Positions 33,018 through 42,742 of a stretch of DNA of 51,106 bases are shown piece by piece. A program made the position numbers and the translations under genes. The notes below the pieces were generated by a model. It did not search any database, was not told the origin of the DNA, and saw only the letters and a program-made list of their open reading frames with translations. The stretch comes from Patescibacteria group bacterium. GTDB lineage: Bacteria > Patescibacteriota > Patescibacteriia > Magasanikbacterales > GWA2-37-8. Numbering within the stretch: position 1 is the stretch's first letter; each line of letters opens with the position of its first letter. The stretch lies in contig JAQWDH010000001.1 in NCBI GenBank assembly GCA_028705565.1, positions 99,138-150,243 of the forward strand. Direction: 5' to 3'.

Positions 33018-33797
33018 ATGGAAAGATTAAAAAATATTTTTATTTGCGCATTCTATCTCTTGTCTTTTATAGTGTTAATTATTGTTGTTACTGAAGCGAT
33101 AAAAGTTTATGAAAGTTATAACACCGAACAGGTGTTAGATAATAATAAAAAGTCTACAGTGTTTATTAATGTCAAAATATCGGACAATAATTTGAATCTA
33201 GTTGTTTCCGGGTCAGGAGTAATTATAAGTAAAAACGGGTTAATTCTCACTTGCAATCATGTGGTTGCTAAAAGACCAGGTGAAAAAATAGAAATTGCAG
33301 TGATTACGAAAACAGGCGTTAATAACACCGGAAAAACGTATAATGCTCAAATCGTGGCCGCAGACTCTGACTACGATTTGGCGGTGCTTAAAATTAAAGG
33401 AGTGTTTAAAAATTTTGCCAGAGTTTCTGATACCATGCCGAAAATTGGCGACGACATTTATCTTTGGTCGTTTCCGTTGGGGGATATTATGGTTGGTGGA
33501 ATGGGATTGATGTTTGAAAGAGGATATTTATTACAAGAGTATTATGTTATTAACGAAGAAGGGAAAACAAGCAAGATTCCCAATATGATATCCTCGCTTA
33601 GTATTCTACCGGGATCCAGCGGAGGAGGAATATTTTTTAAAGAAACAGGAGAATTAGCCGCTTTGGCATCGGGATTCATCCCTTCTTTTTATGAGGATTA
33701 TAAAACAAAGATAAACTTGTATAATGTAAAAGGACTGGGGATCAGTATAAGGTATATTATCAGATTTCTTGAAGAAAACAATATAATTTTGGAATAA
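33018..33797 (+). CDS. Membrane-anchored trypsin-like protease (paralogue 3)
   Basis: 259 residues. Unlike paralogues 1, 2 and 4 it has no lipobox cysteine; a hydrophobic helix (about 8-26) probably anchors it. The catalytic triad is complete: His81 (LTCNHVV), Asp120 (SDYDLAVLKI) and Ser201 (PGSSGGGIF). There is no separate promoter; it is probably co-transcribed with paralogue 2 and translated from GGGAGA 10 bases upstream of the ATG. It ends in a terminator at 33806-33830. Confidence 0.86.
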   Translation: MERLKNIFICAFYLLSFIVLIIVVTEAIKVYESYNTEQVLDNNKKSTVFINVKISDNNLNLVVSGSGVIISKNGLILTCNHVVAKRPGEKIEIAVITKTGVNNTGKTYNAQIVAADSDYDLAVLKIKGVFKNFARVSDTMPKIGDDIYLWSFPLGDIMVGGMGLMFERGYLLQEYYVINEEGKTSKIPNMISSLSILPGSSGGGIFFKETGELAALASGFIPSFYEDYKTKINLYNVKGLGISIRYIIRFLEENNIILE

Positions 33798-33805
33798 TAA
33801 TATCA

Positions 33806-33830
33806 GCCGTCTTTTTGGCGGCTTTTTTAG
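33806..33830 (+). terminator. Terminator after protease 3
   Basis: The stem AGCCGTC/GGCGGCT (one G-U pair) with a T-rich loop is followed by TTTTT. Confidence 0.82.
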
Positions 33831-33847
33831 TATGTGTTTTTTTGCTA

Positions 33848-33898
33848 TTGACACGGTTTGGCTATTTATAATAAGGTAAATATAAAGGTCTTTGACAA
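33848..33898 (+). promoter_or_regulatory. Promoter and boxA-like leader of proteases 4-5
   Basis: TTGACA (33848-33853), 18 bases, TAAGGT (33872-33877). AGGTCTTTGACAA (33886-33898) has the same boxA-like form and position as in front of protease 2. AGGAGG is found 9 bases before the ATG at 33940. Confidence 0.66.
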
Positions 33899-33939
33899 TA
33901 AAATGAAACGGCCTCCAACCGTTTAGGAGGATATAAAAA

Positions 33940-34740
33940 ATGGTGGAGAAAAAGTTTAAAGGTATTAAGTTTTTATTTCTTTTTATAATAGCAAGTTTTT
34001 GTTTGTCGTGCGGCGGGCATACAAACACAGGAAGAATAAGCGTCGTCGCAAATATGGACAATTTGAGGCAGGCTGGATATTTTAACGCAGCCAAAGCCGA
34101 TCTTGATGATATTACCGACCCGATTTTATTGAATAACGCCAAAGCGTCCGTGCTGATTGGCGTAAGCACTGGTTCCGGTGTTGTGATAGACCATCGAAAA
34201 GGACTGGTAATTACTTGTTATCACGTTGTTGATGGTTTGTCTAAAAACGAGTTGAATATAATTTTCAGGCGCGGAGATAAAATTTTCATTTATAGAGCAA
34301 GAATTCTTCGCGCGAACGGAGAAAATGATCTGGCTTTGTTACAGATTACGGCTCAACGAGAATTTCGTCGTTCAGGATTGGACGGTTCCGTGAGATTGGG
34401 AGAAAGAAGCCAGATAAAAATTGGGGAAATGGCTTACAATTTAGGATATCCCCATGCGTTTTCGTCAAGGGGATTCGGGTTGTCTTATAATGTCGCCCAT
34501 ATATCAAGGACTGATTTTAGAAATTACAGATATATGGACGCGTTGAATATCTCAAAAAATCAACCATCCAGAGTGTTGCTTGACTTACATCCGCTTGGCG
34601 GAGTAAGTGGAAGCGGCGTTTATGCCGAGGATGGAAGATTAATAGGGTTGGTACAGGGCAGAACAGATGGTCCGTTCGGAATTGTAATTCCGATTGACCA
34701 GATCAGAAGATTTTTGATGGGAATTGATTTTTTTGAATAA
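33940..34740 (+). CDS. Trypsin-like serine protease lipoprotein (paralogue 4)
   Basis: 266 residues with a lipoprotein signal (FCLSC, Cys24). Triad: His95 in ITCYHVVDG, Asp130 in ENDLALLQI, Ser223 in GGVSGSGVY. Compared with paralogue 1 it has a longer insertion before the catalytic Ser (SYNVAHISRTDFRNYRYMD). The last helix IPIDQIRRFL is shared by the family. It heads a two-gene unit with paralogue 5, which starts 49 bases after its stop. Confidence 0.87.
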   Translation: MVEKKFKGIKFLFLFIIASFCLSCGGHTNTGRISVVANMDNLRQAGYFNAAKADLDDITDPILLNNAKASVLIGVSTGSGVVIDHRKGLVITCYHVVDGLSKNELNIIFRRGDKIFIYRARILRANGENDLALLQITAQREFRRSGLDGSVRLGERSQIKIGEMAYNLGYPHAFSSRGFGLSYNVAHISRTDFRNYRYMDALNISKNQPSRVLLDLHPLGGVSGSGVYAEDGRLIGLVQGRTDGPFGIVIPIDQIRRFLMGIDFFE

Positions 34741-34757
34741 AAAAATTTACAAATTCG

Positions 34758-34786
34758 TCTTCTGTACGCGGAAGACGAGGAGGAAT
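34758..34786 (+). promoter_or_regulatory. Hairpin and ribosome site before protease 5
   Basis: GTCTTC and GAAGAC (34758-34777) pair around 8 bases, directly followed by GAGGAGG, 7 bases before ATG 34790. The hairpin may expose or protect the ribosome site. Confidence 0.5.
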
Positions 34787-34789
34787 AAA

Positions 34790-35575
34790 ATGGTAAAAAA
34801 AGTTTTAGTTCTTTTTGGTTTAATATTTTTATTTTCCAGCATTTCCCATGGTTGGGAGAGATTTAATAGAAATAAAAACGTATCTGTTTCAATTGGAGTA
34901 ATGGAGATAATTCGGGTATGGGAGTATAAAATCGGGGAAATAACTTTCGGGCCAAACGGGTTGGAGATTTCCAAAGTAAAAACCGGAAAGACAAGAGAGA
35001 AACTTTCCGGCGGTAGCGGTTCCGGAACTGTAATATCTCGGGATGGATTGATTTTAACTTGCGACCACGTAATAAACGATGTTGATCCTGGTATAATTTC
35101 CCGCAGGAATAAAAGCATAACTGTTAGAGTGGATATAAACGGAGCGTCTAAAACTTACAAGGCCGAAGTTGTCGCGAGCGATCCATTGAACGATATCGCT
35201 ATTATAAAAATAAATAGGTCATTTAAAAGCCCGGCTCGTTTGGGACAAAAAAACCAAATTAAACAGGGGGCTTGGTTCTACAATTGGGGATACCCGTTGG
35301 CAAACCTGGTCTCTCCTGGTAGAGGGATAACATATAATTCGGGGTACATCAGAAATATATCTTATAAAATTCTTTCTTATAATTCCCCACGGGTGTTAAG
35401 CTCAATGCAGGCAATCGGAGGTATGAGCGGCAGCTCTGTTTTTGGGCATGATGGAAAGATAATCGGAATGGTGGAAGCAGGAATATTATCTAATTATTCA
35501 TACTTCGATTCTGTATTTATTCCTATCGACCAGATAAGAGCAGTAATAAAAAGAAACAAAATAAGGTTAAGATAA
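34790..35575 (+). CDS. Secreted trypsin-like serine protease (paralogue 5)
   Basis: 261 residues from ATG 34790, chosen because GAGGAGG lies just upstream; the reading frame could extend 22 residues further but without a ribosome site. The signal sequence (VLVLFGLIFLFSSISHG) lacks a lipobox, so this one may be released by signal peptidase I. Triad: His93 (LTCDHVI), Asp135 (LNDIAIIKI), Ser213 (GGMSGSSVF). Last of the five paralogues; a terminator follows. Three kinds of anchoring among five paralogues suggest different locations outside the cell membrane. Confidence 0.87.
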   Translation: MVKKVLVLFGLIFLFSSISHGWERFNRNKNVSVSIGVMEIIRVWEYKIGEITFGPNGLEISKVKTGKTREKLSGGSGSGTVISRDGLILTCDHVINDVDPGIISRRNKSITVRVDINGASKTYKAEVVASDPLNDIAIIKINRSFKSPARLGQKNQIKQGAWFYNWGYPLANLVSPGRGITYNSGYIRNISYKILSYNSPRVLSSMQAIGGMSGSSVFGHDGKIIGMVEAGILSNYSYFDSVFIPIDQIRAVIKRNKIRLR

Positions 35576-35581
35576 AATTAC

Positions 35582-35613
35582 AACCTTCAAGCCGTGTCTT
35601 GGAGGTTTTTTAA
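35582..35613 (+). terminator. Terminator after protease 5
   Basis: The stem AACCTTCAAG/CTTGGAGGTT (one G-U pair), loop CCGTGT, followed by TTTTT. Confidence 0.85.
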
Positions 35614-35634
35614 TTTATGTTATAATACGCGAGT

Positions 35635-36723
35635 ATGATGACTTCTGATTTTGATTACAATTTGCCAAAGGAATTTATCGCGCAGTCGCCGATGGAGCCG
35701 CGCGATTGTTCGCGTTTAATGGTTGTTGATAAAGATATAAAAAAAATTGAACACCGCAATTTTTACGATATCGCGGATTATTTACAATTGGGCGATCTTT
35801 TGGTTTGGAATAATTCAAAAGTTTTTAAAGCGAGATTGACCGGAAAAATAGCGTTGGATAAAAATTCATCAGGGTTGAAAGAAAATATCAGAACGACAGG
35901 TAAAATCTTAAACGTTTCCGCGCCGGTGGAGATATTTCTTTTGCGTCCGGCGGAGAATTTCGGGGTTTGGCGCGTTTTGGCTAAACCTGCTAAAAAATTG
36001 CGTTTGGGAATGAAAGTAAAATTTGCGGATGATTTTGAAGCAGAGGTGATTTTTAAAAATGAAGACGGAACCGTGCTTATGCAATTCAATGAAGATGATT
36101 TGTCAGTGCGCGCGAAAGCGAACAAATACGGCGAAGTTCCATTGCCTCCGTATATAAAAAATAAAGTGGAATCGGATTTGAAATACCAGACGGTTTACGC
36201 GAAACAAGAGGGCTCGGTGGCGGCGCCGACAGCTGGATTTCATTTTACGTCTGAATTGATTGAAAAAATAAAAAACAAAGGCGTTGAATTTGCGGAAGTG
36301 ACTTTGCATGTCGGACTCGGCACTTTTCAACCGGTTAAAACTGAAAAATTGGAAGAGCATAAAATGCATAGCGAATGGGTTGAAATCACAGCTAAAAACG
36401 CGGATTTGATAAACCAAGCCAAAGCCGAGGGCAGGCGAGTCATTGCTGTCGGGACAACCACGGTGAGAGTTCTTGAGGGTATGTCGCAAAAATTTCCAAT
36501 TTTACAACCATTCTCCGGCGACATCAATATCTTTATCGTTCCGGGTTTTAAATTCAAAATTATTGACGCTTTAATCACAAATTTTCATTTGCCAAAATCA
36601 ACTCTTTTGATGCTGGTATGCGCTTTCGCGGGCGACAGGGAATTTGTTTTAAAATGTTATGAAGAAGCCAAAAGAAAAAAATACAGATTTTATTCTTTCG
36701 GCGACGCGATGATGGTAAAATAA
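35635..36723 (+). CDS. queA: tRNA preQ1-34 S-adenosylmethionine ribosyltransferase-isomerase
   Basis: It transfers and rearranges the ribose of SAM to make epoxyqueuosine at the wobble base of GUN anticodons. The 362 residues show family motifs FDYNLPKEFIAQSP, SRLMVVD, GSVAAPTAGFHFT, VGLGTFQPVK and ITNFHLPKSTLLMLV. A short insertion (about 80-100) lengthens it slightly. TATAAT (35621-35626) ends 8 bases before the ATG at 35635, so the message is probably leaderless. Monocistronic, with terminator at 36722-36756. Confidence 0.96.
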   Translation: MMTSDFDYNLPKEFIAQSPMEPRDCSRLMVVDKDIKKIEHRNFYDIADYLQLGDLLVWNNSKVFKARLTGKIALDKNSSGLKENIRTTGKILNVSAPVEIFLLRPAENFGVWRVLAKPAKKLRLGMKVKFADDFEAEVIFKNEDGTVLMQFNEDDLSVRAKANKYGEVPLPPYIKNKVESDLKYQTVYAKQEGSVAAPTAGFHFTSELIEKIKNKGVEFAEVTLHVGLGTFQPVKTEKLEEHKMHSEWVEITAKNADLINQAKAEGRRVIAVGTTTVRVLEGMSQKFPILQPFSGDINIFIVPGFKFKIIDALITNFHLPKSTLLMLVCAFAGDREFVLKCYEEAKRKKYRFYSFGDAMMVK

Positions 36724-36756
36724 AAAACCGTCCCGACTTAGTCGGGACGGTTTTTT
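36722..36756. terminator. Bidirectional terminator between queA and rplK
   Basis: A perfect 16-bp stem AAAAAACCGTCCCGAC/GTCGGGACGGTTTTTT with a 3-base loop; it overlaps the queA stop codon. Confidence 0.93.
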
Positions 36757-36813
36757 ATTTATAAATTTTTTTGGACAGAGATTCCTCTCTATCGTTCGGA
36801 ATGACAGGCGGAA

Positions 36814-37236
36814 TTATTCCACTATCACGCCCATCTGCTTGGCGGTGCCTTCAACCATTCTCATCGCCGATTCAACCGTGTCGCAGTTCAGGTCGGGCAT
36901 TTTCTTTTCCGCTATTTGGCGAACCTGCGCCCTGGTAATTTTGCCGACTTTTTCCTGCAACGGTTTGCCGGAACCTTTTTGTATGCCGGCGGCTTTTTTA
37001 ATCAATTCTGGCACGGGTGGAGTTTTCATTATAAATGAAAAACTGCGGTCTTCGTAAATTGAAATAACGACAGGCACGACCTCGCCTTTTTTGTCTTGCG
37101 TTTTGTCGTTGAATTCTTTGCAAAAACCTTGGATGTTCACTCCATGCTGGCCCAAAGCAGGACCGATTGGAGGCGCCGGATTGGCGGCACCGCCTTGAAT
37201 TTGCAGTTTAACCTGCGTCAATAATTTTTTTGCCAT
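36814..37236 (-). CDS. rplK: 50S ribosomal protein uL11
   Basis: Part of the GTPase centre of the large subunit. 140 residues from ATG 37236 ([13 protein letters not shown]); the 18 extra residues upstream do not fit the family. Typical parts are [20 protein letters not shown] and the C-terminal rRNA-binding [25 protein letters not shown]. It is the last gene of secE-nusG-rplK. The usual partner rplA (uL1) does not follow; a terminator and the opposite gene queA come next. Confidence 0.96.
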   Translation of the reverse strand: MAKKLLTQVKLQIQGGAANPAPPIGPALGQHGVNIQGFCKEFNDKTQDKKGEVVPVVISIYEDRSFSFIMKTPPVPELIKKAAGIQKGSGKPLQEKVGKITRAQVRQIAEKKMPDLNCDTVESAMRMVEGTAKQMGVIVE

Positions 37237-37314
37237 AGTATTGTATGATAGACAAATATAAAATTTTAATAAAGACTGAGAAGCTGCCAATATGCCAATC
37301 TTTATTTTTTTTGA

Positions 37315-37860
37315 TTAAATTTTTTTAATTTGCAACGCGTCAAGTTCCACCGGTGTTTCGCGTCCGAACATTGTTACCAACACTTTTACTTTTCCGCGTT
37401 CCTCGTCAACATTGCTTACCTTGCCTTCAAAATTTTTGAACGGTCCGTCAACAATACGCACGGCGTCGTCAATACTCACATCAATCGTGTGCTGGGGTTC
37501 GGTTTCCGCGACTCGTTTCATAAGCGCGTCAATCTCTTTTTGGTCAATTGGAGTCGGGGTGGTGCCGGAACCGACAAAGCCGGTGACATTCGGAGTGTTA
37601 CGAACGACATACCAAGAATCGTCGGTCACTATCATTTCAACCAAAGCATAGCCCGGGAATATTTTTTCTTCCGCGGTCGTTCGTTTTCCATTTTTAATTT
37701 TTATCTTTTTTTCTTTCGGCACGAGCACGTTGAAAATTTTATCTTGCATTCCGAAAGATTCAACGCGTTGTTCCAAATTGTGCTTTACATTTTCTTCATA
37801 TCCGCTGTAAGTGTGCAGCACATACCATCTCCTGCCGAGGTTTAATGTTTGTTTAGCCAT
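37315..37860 (-). CDS. nusG: Transcription termination/antitermination factor NusG
   Basis: It binds RNA polymerase and links it to ribosomes or Rho. The 181 residues contain the NGN domain (RWYVLHTYSGYEENVKHNLEQ, KIFPGYALVEM, RNTPNVTGFVG) and a C-terminal KOW domain (VDGPFKNFEGKVSNVDEERGKVKVLVTMFGRETPVEL). Full length. Between secE and rplK. Confidence 0.96.
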   Translation of the reverse strand: MAKQTLNLGRRWYVLHTYSGYEENVKHNLEQRVESFGMQDKIFNVLVPKEKKIKIKNGKRTTAEEKIFPGYALVEMIVTDDSWYVVRNTPNVTGFVGSGTTPTPIDQKEIDALMKRVAETEPQHTIDVSIDDAVRIVDGPFKNFEGKVSNVDEERGKVKVLVTMFGRETPVELDALQIKKI

Positions 37861-37892
37861 ATTTTAATTTTAATTCGTTTTTTACTTTTATG

Positions 37893-38084
37893 CTATTTTA
37901 ATCCGAAAAGTATTCCCAAGTTTAAACCATAATCCAAAATACCGAAAAAAGCCGCCATTCCGACGCTCAAGCCGATTACCATTAAGCTGTAATTAATCGT
38001 TTGTTTTTTTGTCGGCCAAGTGACTTTTTTCATTTCGGCGTAAGAACCGACAAAGTAGTTTTTCATTGAATCTACGACACTCAT
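37893..38084 (-). CDS. secE: Preprotein translocase subunit SecE
   Basis: A small subunit of the Sec channel: 63 residues with an amphipathic region containing the family signature EMKKVTWPTKKQT and one membrane helix (about 33-58). First gene of secE-nusG-rplK, with a good promoter at 38132-38160. Confidence 0.93.
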   Translation of the reverse strand: MSVVDSMKNYFVGSYAEMKKVTWPTKKQTINYSLMVIGLSVGMAAFFGILDYGLNLGILFGLK

Positions 38085-38105
38085 ATTTATGCTTTTAAGT
38101 TTTTT

Positions 38106-38160
38106 AAAACAGCCTCTCGGCTGTCTTAAATATGATACACCAATGGAGAAAATAAGTCAA
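38106..38160 (-). promoter_or_regulatory. Promoter of secE-nusG-rplK with hairpin at the start site
   Basis: On the minus strand TTGACT (38155-38160), 17 bases, TATCAT (38132-38137). A stem ACAGCC/GGCTGT (38109-38124) begins near the predicted start of transcription and is followed by TTTTAAAAAA. It may be the gyrB terminator placed over the secE start. Confidence 0.7.
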
Positions 38161-38199
38161 GGGTCGCTTTTAGTTGTCTTTGAAATTTTTATGGCGAGT

Positions 38200-40419
38200 T
38201 TATATATCCAAATTCTGCACGTTTTTCGCGTAGGTTTGTATAAATTTTTTTCGCGGTTCAACTTCGTCGCCCATCAATGTTTCAAAGATTTCATTTGCCG
38301 CTTCCGCGTCTTCTACCATAACTTTTTTCATCATGCGCGTCTGAGGGTCCATAGTTGTTTCCCAAAGCTGTTGAGGGTTCATTTCGCCCAAACCTTTGTA
38401 TCGTTGGATGCCGATTTTAATTCCGTTTATAACAATCGCTTGCGTTTCGTTTTCTTCGGAAGCGGGTTCTTCTGACGCGACAGTATCCGCGGCCGGTTCG
38501 GTTTTTTCTTTTTTATTTTTAGGCGAATTTTTTCCCGATTTTTCAGAATTTTTTTGCAGTTCATTTATGATTTTTTCTTTTTCTTCCTCGCCAAAAGCGT
38601 ATTTCACTTCTTTTCCGAATTTTATTCCAAAAAGAGGCGGCTGTGCGATAAAGATATGCCCGTTGGCTATCAAATCCGGAAAATAACGGTAAAAGAAAGT
38701 TAAAAGCAAAGTTCTGATATGCGCTCCGTCAACATCCGCATCAGTCATAATTATAATGCGGTGATAACGTAATTTGGAAATATCAAATTGTTCGCCTATG
38801 TTTGTCCCCATAGCGATGATTAAAGATTTCAATTCATTGTTTACTAGAATTTTATCCAATCGCGCTCTCTCCACATTTAAAACTTTTCCTCGCAAGGGGA
38901 GTATCGCTTGATGTTCGCGATTGCGTCCTTGTTTGGCTGAACCGCCGGCCGAGTCGCCCTCAACGATAAAAAGTTCCGATTCCTCGGCGCGTCTGCTGCT
39001 GCAATCAGCCAGTTTTCCGGGTAAAGTGAATCCTTCCAAAGCGCCTTTGCGTAAAATCGCGTCACGGGCGATTTTAGCGGCGTTGCGAGCTTTGGCGGCG
39101 AGAAAACACTTGCTGATAATTCCCTCAGCGTCTTTTGGATGCTCTTCCAAAAAGATTAAAAAGTTTTCATTCATTACGGATTCCACGGCTGTTTTGACTT
39201 CCGTGTTTCCGAGTTTGGCTTTTGTCTGCCCCTCAAATTGCGGCTCCTTAACTTTTACTGAAATTATAACGTTAAGTCCTTCGCGCACATCTTCGCCGGT
39301 AAGATTTCCATCTTTTTCTTTAAGCATGTTTTTGTTTCTCGCGTAAGTGTTCAAACTTCGCGTAAGAGCCGTGCGAAAACCAGCGACATGCGTTCCGCCT
39401 TCAGGATTATAGATATTGTTAGTGAAAGCAAAAAGAGTTTCAGTGTATTCATCCGCGTATTGCAAAGCTATTTCCACATTTACTTCATCGGATTCTTTTT
39501 CCACATAAAAAATATTTTCATTTAAAATTGTTTTATTGTTTTGATTAAGGTGTCGGATATATGACGCGATGCCTCCTTCAAAATAAAATTGATAGACGGG
39601 GTTTGGAAAAGGCACGGAAGTTTTATCTTCTTTTTTTTCTTCTTCCGATCTCTCGTCGCGTATCACCATTTTGATACCCTTGCTTAAATACGATTGTTGC
39701 CGCAAATGGTCAATAATCGTTTTCCATTCAAAAGCGAGGGTCTCAAAAATAGTGTCATCAGGACGGAATAAAATAGTGGTGCCGGTGTCTTTGCAATTTC
39801 CGATGACATGGACTTTTTTGACCGGAATGCCTCCATTTTTATATTCTTGGATCCAAATTTTTCCATCGCGATGGACTTCGGCGCGCGTATAAGAAGAGAG
39901 GGCGTTGACCACTGAAACGCCAACGCCGTGCAAACCGCCGGAAACCTTGTATCCGCCGTCGCCGAATTTTCCTCCGGCGTGCAATTTTGTCATTACGACT
40001 TCCAACGCGCTTATTTTTTGTTGGGGATGAATATCAACCGGAATGCCGCGTCCGTTGTCCGTCACTTTTACCATATGGTCGGACATAAGAGTTATGGTAA
40101 TCGTGTTGCAGTATCCTGCCATGGCTTCGTCTATTGAGTTGTCCACCACTTCCCAAACAAGATGATGCAAGCCAACAGGACCGGTTGAGCCGATATACAT
40201 TCCGGGTCTGCGCCTTACGGCTTCAAGCCCTTCCAAAACAGTAATGTTTTTTGCCGTATAGCCAACAGTTGACTTTGGGTCGCGGCTTTTTGTTTTTGAG
40301 ATTTTGTTTGTGATTCTCGGTTTTTTTATTTCTTCCTCCTTTTCTTCTTTCGGTTTGAAATTCGCGATTTGTAATTTAGAACTTTTGGTTATTCCTCCTT
40401 TTTGTCTTGTGATAGGCAT
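38200..40419 (-). CDS. gyrB: DNA gyrase subunit B
   Basis: The ATPase subunit of gyrase, 739 residues. After a basic N-terminal extension of about 55 residues come the GHKL motifs ([37 protein letters not shown]). The Toprim domain ([33 protein letters not shown]) and the C-terminal [20 protein letters not shown] follow. A charged insertion of about 50 residues ([17 protein letters not shown] and onward) precedes the last motif. It lies far from gyrA. No strong Shine-Dalgarno site. Confidence 0.97.
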   Translation of the reverse strand: MPITRQKGGITKSSKLQIANFKPKEEKEEEIKKPRITNKISKTKSRDPKSTVGYTAKNITVLEGLEAVRRRPGMYIGSTGPVGLHHLVWEVVDNSIDEAMAGYCNTITITLMSDHMVKVTDNGRGIPVDIHPQQKISALEVVMTKLHAGGKFGDGGYKVSGGLHGVGVSVVNALSSYTRAEVHRDGKIWIQEYKNGGIPVKKVHVIGNCKDTGTTILFRPDDTIFETLAFEWKTIIDHLRQQSYLSKGIKMVIRDERSEEEKKEDKTSVPFPNPVYQFYFEGGIASYIRHLNQNNKTILNENIFYVEKESDEVNVEIALQYADEYTETLFAFTNNIYNPEGGTHVAGFRTALTRSLNTYARNKNMLKEKDGNLTGEDVREGLNVIISVKVKEPQFEGQTKAKLGNTEVKTAVESVMNENFLIFLEEHPKDAEGIISKCFLAAKARNAAKIARDAILRKGALEGFTLPGKLADCSSRRAEESELFIVEGDSAGGSAKQGRNREHQAILPLRGKVLNVERARLDKILVNNELKSLIIAMGTNIGEQFDISKLRYHRIIIMTDADVDGAHIRTLLLTFFYRYFPDLIANGHIFIAQPPLFGIKFGKEVKYAFGEEEKEKIINELQKNSEKSGKNSPKNKKEKTEPAADTVASEEPASEENETQAIVINGIKIGIQRYKGLGEMNPQQLWETTMDPQTRMMKKVMVEDAEAANEIFETLMGDEVEPRKKFIQTYAKNVQNLDI

Positions 40420-40553
40420 AATTTAAAATTTTTTATGGCTGATTTAATTAACAAATTATAACATACAACGAGTTCATTTTACCATAAACTGGTGGCGGAG
40501 AGCAAGTTCGGACGAGATGTGAAAACACGGTTTTAAAAAGATTTTTTTAGTGG

Positions 40554-41538
40554 TATAATATAAATGATGATTTTGACTTTTTTTATGCTTAATTTTTATA
40601 ATCAATCAAACGGCAACGGCGATAATTTTGTTTCCGGCAATGGAAAAAACGGAAAGGTTAAATCTTCGGATATAAACAAATATACGGACCCGACCGGAGA
40701 ATTCGGAGCGAAAGAATTTAAGAGGGCTGTTTGGTATGTAAAAAATAAAGTTTTATTGCATAAGATTTTTATCAGCTGTCTTGTTGGAATTTGCGCGATT
40801 TTTTGGCTTTTCAGTTTGTGGCAGTGGGGTGATTATTTGATTTTCGGAATCGCGAGCGACGAACGGCTTTATAACGAACTTGCTATGCCTGTTGATTACA
40901 CGGTTATACATTCAAAATATTCTCCGCAGCCGATACAAATTTTAGGCACTGATATTTTTGCGAGCGGCGCCAACAAATATGACATCGTTTCCGAACTCGC
41001 GAATCCAAATGAAGGATTTTTAGTCAACTTTGATTATTATTTTGTCGTAGGCGCGGAAAAAACGAAAGCGCAAAAAGGATTTTTATTGCCTGGTGAAAAT
41101 AGGCCGGCGGCTTTTCGCGGTTTTCTTTCATATCCGCCGCAAGCCGGTTTAGTGATAGAAAATTTGGTTTGGGAAAGAATTTCATCACACTCTGTTCCAA
41201 AAGTTAAGATATGGCAGGACGCTCGTTTGAATTTTTCCGCGAGCGATTTCAGTTTTACAAAATCATTCGGAACCGACGGGGCCGCGGCTGATATCATAAA
41301 ATTCAAATTGACAAACAACAGCGCTTACGGATATAAAGAACCCGACTTTTATGTCGGGCTTTTTCAGAACGGAAGCATGGTCGGACTTTTGTCGTTGCAT
41401 TTGAGCGATTTTAAGTCGTTGGAAACGCGCGATATTGACACACGCAATTACGCGTCCGGACTTAGCGCGACTGACATAAAAATTTTTCCGTTGATAAATA
41501 TTTATGATGAATCCGTATATATGGAGCCGCCAAAATGA
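40554..41538 (+). CDS. Hypothetical membrane-anchored protein (with its -10 box)
   Basis: The coding part runs 40564-41538 (324 residues) of unknown family. A polar N-terminus rich in Asn/Gly precedes one membrane helix (about 65-86, IFISCLVGICAIFWLFSLWQW). About 230 residues outside look beta-rich (two immunoglobulin-like halves are possible). TATAAT (40554-40559) ends 4 bases before the first ATG and 7 before the second (40567), suggesting a leaderless message that starts at the second. A later ATG at 40585 is a further option. The gene is 63 bases upstream of rodA. Confidence 0.7.
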
Positions 41539-41601
41539 AGGAAAAGTTTTAAAAACGTTCATTTCGCGAATTGTAAATATTGTAAATTACGAAGATGATT
41601 T

Positions 41602-42696
41602 ATGTTTTCTTTCGGGAAGTTTTCCACCAGAAGTTTTGATTGGCCGCTTTTTTTGACGGCAGTTTTGCTTACCGTGGTTGGGATATTGGCAATCTACAGC
41701 GTTGATTTGTCGCGCGGTTTCGGTTTGGAGCTTGTTAAAAAACAATTAATCGCCTTATCCATTGGTGTGGCGATTCTATTTTTTTTAAGCATATCGCGTT
41801 ACACTTTTTTTCGTTTTTCCGCCAAGTGGTGGTATTTTTTTTCTTTGATTTTATTGGTCGCGGTTTTATTTTTCGGCAAAACCATTCGCGGCACCACTGG
41901 CTGGTTTGATTTTGGCGGGTTTTCTTTTCAGCCGGTTGAATTTGCCAAAGTAGGCGTTATTTTGCTCTTGGCTTTCATAGTTTCTCGGTTCGGCCGTCGT
42001 TTTGAAAAACCGGTTTTTTTTCTAGGTGTTTGTTTTTTTGTGTTTTTGATAATAGGTTTGGTTATGATTCAGCCGGATTTGGGCTCCGCCATACTCATCG
42101 GCATTTTGCTTTTCGGTATTTTATGGCTCGTAGGCACGCCAAAGATTTTTTTAGCCGCCCTGGCGATATTTGTGTGTTTGGCGGGAACAATAAGTTGGAA
42201 GTATGTTTTACAAGATTATCAGCGCGACCGGCTTATAACATTTTTAAATCCTAGCCAAGATCCTCTCGGAGTCGGATATAATTTGAACCAGTCAATCATC
42301 GCTTTGGGTTCGGGAAAATTTTTAGGACGCGGTCTTGGGTTCGGTTCGCAAAGCCAGCTGCGTTTTTTGCCTGAAGCGCAAACCGATTTTATTTTTTCAG
42401 TTATCGGAGAAGAGTTGGGATGGATAGGCGTTGCTGCGATTTTGATTTTATACGCGATTATTTTTTGGCGGCTGTTTTTGATTATTCGCAGAGCGAATGA
42501 TGATTTTATTTCAGTGGCAGTAAGCGGAGTTTTAATTTTGTTTTTCAGCCAGTTTTTTATAAATTTGGGAGCGGCCAGCGGGCTTTTACCCATTACCGGC
42601 GTCACTTTGCCGTTCGTGAGTTATGGCGGGTCATCCCTTATAATAAATTTTTTGCTTATAGGAATGGTGGAAAGCATGGTCGCTAAGAAATATTAA
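41602..42696 (+). CDS. rodA: Peptidoglycan polymerase of the RodA/FtsW family
   Basis: A membrane glycosyltransferase that polymerises lipid II. The 364 residues have about ten helices. Family motifs: RGTTGWFDFGGFSFQPVEFAK, MIQPDLGSAI, GLGFGSQSQLRFLPEAQTDFIFSVIGEELG and the final LPFVSYGGSSLI. The short ends and the sequence RFLPEAQTDFIF favour RodA over FtsW. A penicillin-binding partner is not in the window. Confidence 0.93.
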   Translation: MFSFGKFSTRSFDWPLFLTAVLLTVVGILAIYSVDLSRGFGLELVKKQLIALSIGVAILFFLSISRYTFFRFSAKWWYFFSLILLVAVLFFGKTIRGTTGWFDFGGFSFQPVEFAKVGVILLLAFIVSRFGRRFEKPVFFLGVCFFVFLIIGLVMIQPDLGSAILIGILLFGILWLVGTPKIFLAALAIFVCLAGTISWKYVLQDYQRDRLITFLNPSQDPLGVGYNLNQSIIALGSGKFLGRGLGFGSQSQLRFLPEAQTDFIFSVIGEELGWIGVAAILILYAIIFWRLFLIIRRANDDFISVAVSGVLILFFSQFFINLGAASGLLPITGVTLPFVSYGGSSLIINFLLIGMVESMVAKKY

Positions 42697-42699
42697 ATC

Positions 42700-42728
42700 T
42701 TGACAGAAAATAAAATTTAATATAGTAT
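42700..42728 (+). promoter_or_regulatory. Promoter of the zinc-finger gene/rplY
   Basis: TTGACA (42700-42705), 17 bases, TAGTAT (42723-42728). The leader to ATG 42743 is only about 8 bases and has no ribosome site. Confidence 0.75.
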
Positions 42729-42742
42729 AAGGCTACTTTTAT

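Noticed and set aside
38173-38185. boxA-like GTTGTCTTTGAAA on the plus strand
   Set aside because: The genes on both sides are transcribed from the minus strand and no promoter precedes it; it shows that chance matches occur in this AT-rich sequence.
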